Shown: positions 1-4,830 of the stretch, one piece after another
How positions within the stretch are numbered: the stretch's first letter is position 1
Layout: the number at the start of each line of letters is the position of its first letter
Source of the DNA: an uncultured Clostridia bacterium
GTDB lineage: Bacteria > Bacillota > Clostridia > TANB77 > CAG-508
NCBI GenBank assembly: GCA_944386335.1
Contig: CALXAQ010000021.1
Span: 1 to 10,905 of the forward strand
Reading direction: 5' to 3'
DNA: 10,905 nucleotides
Made by a program: the position numbers and the translations under genes
The notes under the pieces: model-generated
The model's input: the letters and a program-made list of their open reading frames with translations, nothing else
Database searches by the model: none
What the model was told of the DNA's origin: nothing

Positions 1-420
1 CTTTCTTCTAAATATTATAAAGCAAATGAAAATGGGATAACAATGAATATTGAATCCTTCTTAAATTTAACAGAAATAGAAGATAATATGAAAATATATG
101 AGTTTATTAGAATGTTTGGTATTTTATTAGATAATGCTATAGAGGCAGCAAAAGAATGTGAGAAAAAGGAAATAAATGTATATTTTAGAAAAGAATTAAA
201 TAGACATAGATTAGTAGTAATTGTGGAAAATACATATACTAACAAAGATGTTGACATAGATAAAATTTATGAGAAAAATTACACTTCTAAAAATGACAAA
301 GAAAACCATGGACTTGGACTATATGAAGTAAGAAAAATATTAAATAGAAATAATAATTTAAATTTATTTACTACTAAAAATTCTGAGTATTTTAAACAAC
401 AGTTAGAAATATATTACTAA
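1..420 (+). CDS. AgrC-like sensor histidine kinase, C-terminal GHKL ATPase part (5' end outside window)
   Basis: The reading frame is open from base 1, so the gene starts to the left of the window; the first ATG (43) is internal. The visible 139 residues are the ATP-binding half of a GHKL-type kinase. The N box is seen in FGILLDNAIEAAKE, where Asn coordinates Mg-ATP. A G box follows near the end, NHGLGLYEVRKIL. The sensor membrane domain and the phosphoacceptor His would lie upstream. AgrC, FsrC and related peptide-sensing kinases carry exactly this ATPase, and the agrB-agrD pair alongside makes an AgrC role likely: binding a cyclic peptide outside the cell and phosphorylating a LytTR response regulator. 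The odd point is orientation, since the gene converges on agrBD and so is not in the same transcript. A citrate/malate-type or other GHKL kinase is the alternative. Confidence 0.85.
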   Translation, partial: LSSKYYKANENGITMNIESFLNLTEIEDNMKIYEFIRMFGILLDNAIEAAKECEKKEINVYFRKELNRHRLVVIVENTYTNKDVDIDKIYEKNYTSKNDKENHGLGLYEVRKILNRNNNLNLFTTKNSEYFKQQLEIYY

Positions 421-425
421 GGATT

Positions 426-456
426 AAAGGCTCTTTATAAAAAGAGTCTTTAATTA
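426..456 (+). terminator. First hairpin between the kinase gene and agrD
   Basis: Starting six bases after the kinase stop codon, an 11-bp stem (426-436 with 441-451, one G-T wobble) closes a four-base loop and is followed by a short T/A stretch. It is a plausible end of the kinase transcript. Because transcription converges here, it may also act on the agrBD message. Confidence 0.6.
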
Positions 457-458
457 AG

Positions 459-496
459 AAATCCCCAGCTTTTCTGGGGATTTTAAAATTTTTTGT
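459..496 (+). terminator. Second, GC-rich hairpin between the kinase gene and agrD
   Basis: A perfect 10-bp stem (459-468 with 474-483) with a CCCC/GGGG core and five-base loop is followed by a T-rich run to about 494. It is the strongest terminator-like structure in this gap. The A/T flanks could allow it to stop transcription from both sides, which fits convergent genes. Confidence 0.75.
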
Positions 497-526
497 CGGA
501 AAATTTTTTTGAAACAAGGAACATAA

Positions 527-646
527 CTAGTCTTTCTTTATTAAAGTTGCTGGCATTTTTGGTTGATGTGTTATTCCCCAAATCCAGCAAGCACTATTTG
601 TTGATTTTGCATACTTTTCTGCAACTTTAGCTAATAATTTTAACAT
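527..646 (-). CDS. agrD: AgrD-type cyclic autoinducer peptide precursor
   Basis: A 39-codon frame follows agrB on the same strand. It has a strong AGGGGG ribosome binding site seven bases before ATG 646 and a TAG stop at 527-529. The product has the three AgrD parts. Residues 1-15 (MLKLLAKVAEKYAKS) form a Lys-rich amphipathic leader helix. Next comes a core with a single Cys at 20 (NSACWIWGIT). A tail beginning HQPKMP then corresponds to DEPEVP in Staphylococcus aureus AgrD and YEPKSP in Listeria AgrD. By family knowledge AgrB cuts before this tail and joins the new C-terminus to the Cys as a thiolactone. If the cut falls before HQP, the ring has seven residues (CWIWGIT) rather than the usual five. 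Start and family are well supported; the exact mature peptide is inference. Confidence 0.93.
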   Translation of the reverse strand: MLKLLAKVAEKYAKSTNSACWIWGITHQPKMPATLIKKD

Positions 647-682
647 AATTGTTCCCCCTATAAATATAGTTTTATATAATAA

Positions 683-703
683 AAGTACTGCCGGCTTGTA
701 CTT
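683..703 (-). other. Hairpin between agrB and agrD
   Basis: A 6-bp inverted repeat (AAGTAC at 683-688, GTACTT at 698-703) encloses a loop containing CCGG. On the agrBD transcript it is followed by a weak T-rich stretch. It lies in the 64-base gap between the two genes and could be a partial attenuator or processing site that sets the AgrB to AgrD ratio. No function is shown by sequence alone. Confidence 0.4.
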
Positions 704-710
704 ATTATTA

Positions 711-1340
711 TCATGAATGATTGGCTACTTGCTCTCTTAAGTATAATTCATAGCCCGATTGATTCTTTGTTATTTTATATGCGAATTTTGTAATAGATAT
801 TGTTTGTATAAATGTACCAAACAAGAGAATATTAGAAATTATTCTATTTGGCACTAAGATGACTGCTATCAGATTTATTGCTAAAAATATATAGGATAAT
901 GTCTTTTTAGTATGTCTTTCTTTCTTTGTTAAGATTGGTAAATTTTCTGTATCTGCTGGTGCATATTTTGTAACACATATCATTCCTAAAATTAATGTGA
1001 TTAGTAATAATATCCACTTCATATAGTCTGGTATTGTAACTATGCTACTAAGAATAGCATTTCCACAATAAATAACATTTGTACATATAATACAACCAAT
1101 ATGTGTTTTTAAGTGAAATCCTCCAGAACAAACTTTATATGGCAATATTAGAAAAAATGCTACTAAAGTTTGCCACCAAAAACCTAATAAGAAACCTGTA
1201 ATAAACATTAAAAAAATCTTTGGTATTTCTCCTACAATAATTTCTATGCCATATAAAACTATTGCAGCCTGGTCATCATCCATTTCTGGCATTTGCTTTC
1301 TAATCAGATTTACTAGATATTCACAAAATTTTTCTATCAT
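711..1340 (-). CDS. agrB: AgrB-type membrane endopeptidase, processes the AgrD peptide
   Basis: This 209-residue protein has the length and layout of AgrB. An N-terminal amphipathic stretch leads into several hydrophobic segments (about 36-68, 82-125 and 147-185). The catalytic pair of the family is present: His76 in CSGGFHLKTH and Cys83, spaced as His77 and Cys84 of S. aureus AgrB. The conserved KYAPADTENLPI block at 125-136 is also there. AgrB is a cysteine protease in the cytoplasmic membrane that removes the C-terminal tail of AgrD and forms the peptide thiolactone. The start at 1340 has an AGAGGGG ribosome binding site at spacing 6-7. agrD follows after 64 bases on the same strand, so one transcript is likely. 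The family call is very secure; the regulatory targets are unknown. Confidence 0.95.
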   Translation of the reverse strand: MIEKFCEYLVNLIRKQMPEMDDDQAAIVLYGIEIIVGEIPKIFLMFITGFLLGFWWQTLVAFFLILPYKVCSGGFHLKTHIGCIICTNVIYCGNAILSSIVTIPDYMKWILLLITLILGMICVTKYAPADTENLPILTKKERHTKKTLSYIFLAINLIAVILVPNRIISNILLFGTFIQTISITKFAYKITKNQSGYELYLREQVANHS

Positions 1341-1424
1341 TTTGTACCCCTCTTTGTTTCTCTGATTAGTATTCTATTCCTTTTTCGACACAATTTTTCT
1401 TTCTTCTATAAAAAACCATATATT

Positions 1425-1480
1425 TTATACAAAAATTTATTAAAATTTTTTTGTATAAGATTTTAGCAGTTTTGTAAAAT
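1425..1480 (-). promoter_or_regulatory. Candidate agrB operator: direct repeats 21 bp apart plus inverted repeat
   Basis: Two direct copies of TTTTGTAWAA (plus strand 1449-1458 and 1470-1479) are offset by exactly 21 bases, two helical turns. This is the arrangement typical of LytTR regulators such as AgrA. The nearer copy also forms an 11-bp perfect inverted repeat with 1425-1435 (arms 1425-1435 and 1448-1458). The bases do not match the S. aureus AgrA consensus well. No strong -35 is seen next to the AT-rich -10-like sequences around 1419-1429, as expected for an activator-dependent promoter. Low complexity makes chance similarity possible. Confidence 0.4.
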
Positions 1481-1506
1481 CATTTTAAAAAGTATTTTTT
1501 GTTTTT

Positions 1507-1547
1507 GATTTTTTAAGAAAAAAAGAGATATTTTTGTTATATCTCTT
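1507..1547 (-). terminator. Terminator of the pseudouridine synthase operon
   Basis: Read leftward, an 8-bp stem AAGAGATA/TATCTCTT (1540-1547 with 1523-1530) is followed by a run of seven T. The stem begins inside the last codons of the pseudouridine synthase gene, so the stop codon lies in the loop. Confidence 0.8.
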
Positions 1548-2229
1548 CTTGAATATCTTCTATTATTTTCCATGTTCCAGTTATCTTAGGAAGTACTTGA
1601 AATGTTAGTTTTTGTTTTGATATTGGATGATAAAAAGAAAGTTTATATGCCCATAATGCAATTTGTTTTCCTCTTCCTCTATTTCCATATTTTTGATCTG
1701 CATAAAGACTGTGCCCTCTACTGGCAAATTGTACTCGTATTTGATGATGTCTCCCTGTATGTAAATTCACTTTTAGTACAGATAAATTAATTTCTTGTGT
1801 ATATTTTAATACCTCATAGTCTAAACTTGCTAATTTTGCATTTTTCGTTCCTTCTTTTACTACTCGGCTTATATTTTTCCTTTCATTTTTTAATAAATAA
1901 TCTTGTAAACTATCCTTTTCTTTATCCATTTTTCCATCTATTACTACTAAATATTGTTTTTCAAACTGTTTTGTTCTTACTTGTTCGCTTAGTCTTGCTG
2001 CTGCTTTAGAAGTTTTAGCAAATACCATCACACCGCCTACTGGTCTATCTAATCGGTGTACTAAGCCTAAATATACTTCCCCTGGCTTTTGATATTTATT
2101 TTTTAAATAATCCTTCACAATACTTAGCATATCTATATCTTCTGTTTTATCTGCCTGTGACGGAATATTTACAGGCTTTTCTATTACAATCACATGATTA
2201 TCTTCATATAATACATTTAATTTCTCCAT
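1537..2229 (-). CDS. RluA-family RNA pseudouridine synthase
   Basis: This 230-residue protein isomerises uridine to pseudouridine in rRNA or tRNA. The family active-site motif HRLDRPVGGV lies at 58-67, with Asp61 as catalytic nucleophile. The second conserved block, LHTGRHHQIRVQF, is near 157-169 and is followed by ADQKYG. The N-terminus starts directly with the catalytic fold (LYEDNHVIVIEKP), so the S4 RNA-binding domain of RluC and RluD is missing; short RluA-type proteins share this form. The ATG at 2229 follows the TAA of the methyltransferase gene with no intervening base, and its AGGAGAAA-like binding site is inside the upstream gene. This indicates translational coupling. The target nucleotide cannot be predicted, so no symbol is given. 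Confidence 0.93.
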   Translation of the reverse strand: MEKLNVLYEDNHVIVIEKPVNIPSQADKTEDIDMLSIVKDYLKNKYQKPGEVYLGLVHRLDRPVGGVMVFAKTSKAAARLSEQVRTKQFEKQYLVVIDGKMDKEKDSLQDYLLKNERKNISRVVKEGTKNAKLASLDYEVLKYTQEINLSVLKVNLHTGRHHQIRVQFASRGHSLYADQKYGNRGRGKQIALWAYKLSFYHPISKQKLTFQVLPKITGTWKIIEDIQEEI

Positions 2230-3093
2230 TTATTTCTCCCATCTTCCATAAATTCCACATGGTAAAATCAATCTATTGTTTTTCATAGGAAGTCCTATTT
2301 CTCCATGTTCTATTTTTCCTCCATATTTTGGATGTATTTTTAATCTTAATATATCTTCTAAAACCATACTAGAAATACCAGTTGTATAAGAATTTATTAA
2401 GAAAAATAATGGATTTTCCGATAAAATTTTCGTACACAATTCCACTAAAGGCACTATATTTTCTTCAAATTTCCATACTTCCCCCCCTGCTCCTCTTCCA
2501 TAAGATGGTGGATCCATAATAATAGCATCATATTTATTTTCTCTTCTTATTTCTCTACTCACAAATTTTATTACATCATCTACTATATATCTAATTGGTT
2601 CATCTTGTAGATGAGATGCCATTATATTCTCTTTTGCCCAATTGACCATTCCTTTAGAACTATCTACATGGCAAACAGAAGCACCTGCCGCTAAACAAGC
2701 TACTGTTGCTCCTCCTGTATAGGCAAAAAGGTTTAATACTTTAATAGGTCTTTGTTCTTTTCGTATCTTTTGCATCATCCAATCCCAATTTACTGCTTGT
2801 TCTGGAAATAACCCTGTATGCTTAAATCCCATTGGTTTTATTTGAAAAGTAAGTTCTTTATATTGTATTTTCCAACTTTCTGGAATTTTTTTATAATACT
2901 CCCAATTTCCACCCCCTGTGTTACTTCTGTGGTATCTTGCATATGCCATTTTCCACTTCTCTGGAAATGTTTTTTCTTGCCAAATAATTTGAGGATCTGG
3001 TCTTATTAAAATAATATCTTTCCATCTTTCTAATTTTTCTCCATTTGCCATATCTATAATTTCGTAATCTTTCCAATTATTTGCTATTTTCAT
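2230..3093 (-). CDS. SAM-dependent methyltransferase, RNA-modifying (RlmI/RlmK-like) class I fold
   Basis: This 287-residue protein has a class I Rossmann methyltransferase domain in its second half. Motif I is VLNLFAYTGG (119-128), which binds S-adenosylmethionine. An acidic residue follows in CHVDSSKGMV (141-150), then VDDV (171-174), and motif IV is MDPPSYGRG (193-201). The LFAYTGG plus DPPSYGRG combination is characteristic of the RlmI/RlmK family of 23S rRNA methyltransferases. The N-terminal 90 residues are rich in Trp and Lys and may bind substrate; there is no obvious PUA domain. The start at 3093 is supported by GAAGGAATG upstream. The gene lies 27 bases after the small membrane protein gene and abuts the pseudouridine synthase, suggesting a shared RNA-modification role. 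The substrate is inference. Confidence 0.88.
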   Translation of the reverse strand: MKIANNWKDYEIIDMANGEKLERWKDIILIRPDPQIIWQEKTFPEKWKMAYARYHRSNTGGGNWEYYKKIPESWKIQYKELTFQIKPMGFKHTGLFPEQAVNWDWMMQKIRKEQRPIKVLNLFAYTGGATVACLAAGASVCHVDSSKGMVNWAKENIMASHLQDEPIRYIVDDVIKFVSREIRRENKYDAIIMDPPSYGRGAGGEVWKFEENIVPLVELCTKILSENPLFFLINSYTTGISSMVLEDILRLKIHPKYGGKIEHGEIGLPMKNNRLILPCGIYGRWEK

Positions 3094-3120
3094 TTTTTCA
3101 TTCCTTCTTTATTTTTTTGT

Positions 3121-3318
3121 TCAAATTGCACTAAATAGCTGTATAAAACTATTAATCAGTATTAAGTCTACTCCTATTAAAAATGCAACTAATATAAATA
3201 TTGAAACAATTATCTTTTTTCCATCTAAAAAGGTGTTTATCCTCTTTTTCCATTTGCGCTTTTCTTCCTTGTCCTTTGTATAATGGATAGGAAAAACAAC
3301 ATCTTTTGTATATTCCAT
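3121..3318 (-). CDS. Small single-pass membrane protein of unknown function
   Basis: I do not recognise this 65-residue protein. It has a hydrophilic, strongly basic N-terminal half (KEEKRKWKKR near 18-26) followed by one long hydrophobic helix from about 36 to 62. By the positive-inside rule the N-terminus would be cytoplasmic. It is very likely real: an AAAGGGGG ribosome binding site sits eight to nine bases before ATG 3318, a promoter lies upstream, and it is the first gene of a run with the methyltransferase and pseudouridine synthase, 27 bases from the former. No catalytic motif is visible. A role in anchoring or in envelope function is possible but unsupported. Confidence 0.75.
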   Translation of the reverse strand: MEYTKDVVFPIHYTKDKEEKRKWKKRINTFLDGKKIIVSIFILVAFLIGVDLILINSFIQLFSAI

Positions 3319-3397
3319 AAAAAAATCCCCCTTTTTACTTTTCTTTTATTCTATTTTATTCTAGAAGAATTCTTTTATGACTATAATCGTATGATTT

Positions 3398-3426
3398 ATT
3401 ATACCATTTTTTCCCTTATCTGTACA
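3398..3426 (-). promoter_or_regulatory. Promoter of the small membrane protein / methyltransferase / pseudouridine synthase operon
   Basis: Read leftward, TGTACA (3421-3426) and a perfect TATAAT (3398-3403) are separated by 17 bases. The -35 matches the sigma-A consensus at four of six positions. The start codon at 3318 lies about 70 bases beyond the predicted start of transcription. Confidence 0.6.
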
Positions 3427-3439
3427 TGGTTTTCTAAAA

Positions 3440-3485
3440 AATTGCAAAGAATGCTACAACATGATATTTTTCTATGTTGTAGCAT
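3440..3485 (-). terminator. Terminator of the lipase-like gene
   Basis: A perfect 12-bp inverted repeat ATGCTACAACAT/ATGTTGTAGCAT (3451-3462 and 3474-3485) lies 13 bases past the hydrolase stop codon. Leftward it is followed by TTCTTTGCAATTTTTT. The T tract is interrupted, but the stem is strong. Confidence 0.75.
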
Positions 3486-3498
3486 CCTTTATTACAGT

Positions 3499-4374
3499 TT
3501 AACGTAAAAACGACTTTATTTTAAGCAATGTTTCGTCTTTATTGAGTACAGTAGAATGTGTAGCTTCTACTAGCAACACTTCTTCTGCGTATCTGCGTAA
3601 AAACTGTTGATTAGATAAAGAAACAATTCCATCACCTTTCTTATCTAAATCTAAACATTTTCCTATGCGTTTCAGTAAAAAATCTCTTATGTTGTTGGTT
3701 TCTTGTGGGCATTCAGCTATTACCAGCAAAACCTGATGTTTCCACAAACTATCAAAATTTTTTCTTTTTAAATAATCAGATTCTAGTGATATATCTAAAT
3801 CCACTGGTCTTCTACTTCCCAGAAAATGAATGAGCTTCTCGTATACTTGCAACTCCATTTTTTCCCATACAGAAATTTTTTCTTCTAAGCACGTATAGGT
3901 TTTAATGCAACTTTTTAGCCTGCTTTCATCTCCCATAATAGTGCCAAAAGTTGGTGTAACCAATGCCATTTTAGTTGGTTTCTTTAAGTCCAACCCTGCA
4001 ATTAATACACCTCCTTTAGAATAGCCCACGAATTCAAATTCTTTGGAAGATTTATTTACATAACTGGAAATTTCTTTTTGTGCTTCCTCCATTCCCTTAC
4101 AGTTTGGTTTTAAATAAAGCGTATATACCTCTCTTAAAGGAAAACAAAACTTAAAAAATTGTTCATTTTCTAAAATAGCTGGATCGGGCTTATTGGCCCG
4201 ATTCTTAAATGGAATAGTCCTTATCTGCGTCAAAATCCATGACTGCGTGATTGCTTTCCTATCAATCGTATATCCCGACGATTTTATAATCGTCGGAAGT
4301 TGGTCCCACTGTTTCTCCTGTTCCTGTACAAGGAAAAAATTTTCTCCTTCGATAATTTCTCTGTTTTTCATCAC
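3499..4374 (-). CDS. Lipase-like alpha/beta hydrolase
   Basis: This 291-residue protein carries a likely Ser-Asp-His triad. The nucleophile elbow is GYSKGG with Ser119, preceded by the beta strand EFEFV. Asp248 sits in DGIVS and His273 in ATHSTVL, in the order and spacing typical of triacylglycerol-lipase-type hydrolases. No signal peptide is seen, so it is probably cytoplasmic. It is likely an esterase or lipase on a lipid or acyl substrate, but the substrate is unknown. The start is ambiguous. GTG at 4374 lies 7 bases after a perfect AGGAGG, and the ATG at 4371 immediately follows at spacing 10; the products differ by one residue. The gene is transcribed alone and divergently from aspS. Two GC-rich perfect hairpins occur inside its 5' coding part. 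Confidence 0.78.
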   Translation of the reverse strand: MMKNREIIEGENFFLVQEQEKQWDQLPTIIKSSGYTIDRKAITQSWILTQIRTIPFKNRANKPDPAILENEQFFKFCFPLREVYTLYLKPNCKGMEEAQKEISSYVNKSSKEFEFVGYSKGGVLIAGLDLKKPTKMALVTPTFGTIMGDESRLKSCIKTYTCLEEKISVWEKMELQVYEKLIHFLGSRRPVDLDISLESDYLKRKNFDSLWKHQVLLVIAECPQETNNIRDFLLKRIGKCLDLDKKGDGIVSLSNQQFLRRYAEEVLLVEATHSTVLNKDETLLKIKSFLR

Positions 4375-4396
4375 TTTATAACCTCCTATTTTAGGT

Positions 4397-4419
4397 AGTT
4401 ATCTTTAATAAAGATAACT
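4397..4419 (-). repeat. 23-bp palindrome in the leader of the lipase-like gene
   Basis: AGTTATCTTTA and TAAAGATAACT (4397-4407, 4409-4419) form a perfect 11-bp inverted repeat around one central base. It lies between the promoter and the AGGAGG site of the hydrolase gene, roughly 15-40 bases past the expected transcription start. That placement suits a repressor operator; an RNA hairpin with almost no loop is less likely. Confidence 0.55.
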
Positions 4420-4442
4420 TTTCGTCAACTTGTAGCTTAAAA

Positions 4443-4471
4443 ATTATAGCATTTTATATTTGTTATGTCAA
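4443..4471 (-). promoter_or_regulatory. Consensus promoter of the lipase-like gene
   Basis: Read leftward, TTGACA (4466-4471), a 17-base spacer and TATAAT (4443-4448) form a perfect sigma-A promoter. It points at the gene starting at 4374. Confidence 0.9.
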
Positions 4472-4475
4472 TTAT

Positions 4476-4523
4476 AATTTGATGAACTTTCAGGAACGTC
4501 TGTAATGTTCATCAAATTTTTTT
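4476..4523. repeat. Inverted repeat between the divergent hydrolase and aspS promoters
   Basis: Two 12-bp arms, AATTTGATGAAC (4476-4487) and GTTCATCAAATT (4507-4518), are perfect complements around a 19-base loop containing AGGAACGTC. A T run follows on the plus strand, so it resembles a terminator. However, no gene is transcribed into it from the left, which makes an operator or a repetitive element more likely. The loop word recurs in the element at 6666-6705. Confidence 0.65.
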
Positions 4524-4532
4524 GCATATTTC

Positions 4533-4561
4533 TTGACAAATTGGCATAAAATAGGTAAAAT
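4533..4561 (+). promoter_or_regulatory. Promoter of the T-box leader and aspS
   Basis: TTGACA (4533-4538) and TAAAAT (4556-4561) are separated by 17 bases, 11 of 12 consensus positions. Transcription would begin near 4568, just before the first base of T-box Stem I. Confidence 0.88.
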
Positions 4562-4579
4562 AGATAGTAATTTTTATAT

Positions 4580-4788
4580 ATTGTGATGAACATGACGACT
4601 TGCTAAAGGTTGCTAGACAGAGAGTAAAGGTGAATGCGCTGAGAGCCTTTTTAGAAAAACGTAGCAAACTAACACATGGGAGCAATTTTGAATGAAGTGG
4701 GAAATTATATGGCTATATAATTTCTAAGTTAGGGTGGCACCGCGGAAATGATTTCGTCCCTGCAGAAAATGCAGTTGGACGATTTTTT
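4580..4788 (+). ncRNA. T-box riboswitch controlling aspS (tRNA-sensing leader)
   Basis: The conserved T-box AGGGTGGCACCGCGG is at 4731-4745. Its bulge TGGC is complementary to a tRNA end GCCA, which suits tRNA-Asp and tRNA-Asn since both have discriminator G. Stem I can be drawn: ATTG/CAAT (4580-4583, 4683-4686), a kink-turn TGATGAA opposite GGAG, CATG/CATG (4591-4594, 4675-4678), then the specifier loop. TTGCTA/TAGCAA and an apical stem around AGAGAG (4619-4624) lie above it. In this fold the trinucleotide followed by one purine and then the helix is AAC (4671-4673). Stem III is 4701-4724. The antiterminator pairs AGGG with CCCT at 4758-4761; the competing terminator is listed separately. 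Class is certain; codon assignment is inference. Confidence 0.95.
4754..4788 (+). terminator. T-box terminator
   Basis: TCGTCC plus CTGCA (4754-4764) pair with TGCAG and GGACGA (4770-4774, 4777-4782) with a two-base bulge, followed by six T (4783-4788). Its 5' arm overlaps the CGTCCCT needed for the antiterminator, so the two folds exclude each other. Confidence 0.9.
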
Positions 4789-4830
4789 GTTGTCATTTTC
4801 GTCCCTTTCTAAAGAAAGGAGTGAAATTTT

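Noticed and set aside
1602..2009. Two plus-strand frames opposite the pseudouridine synthase
   Set aside because: They are antisense to a clear enzyme gene; Leu/Phe-rich low-complexity products are typical shadows in AT-rich DNA.
4476..4523. Inverted repeat before aspS as a rho-independent terminator
   Set aside because: No gene is transcribed into it on either strand: the hydrolase promoter and the aspS promoter both point away. The loop is also long.
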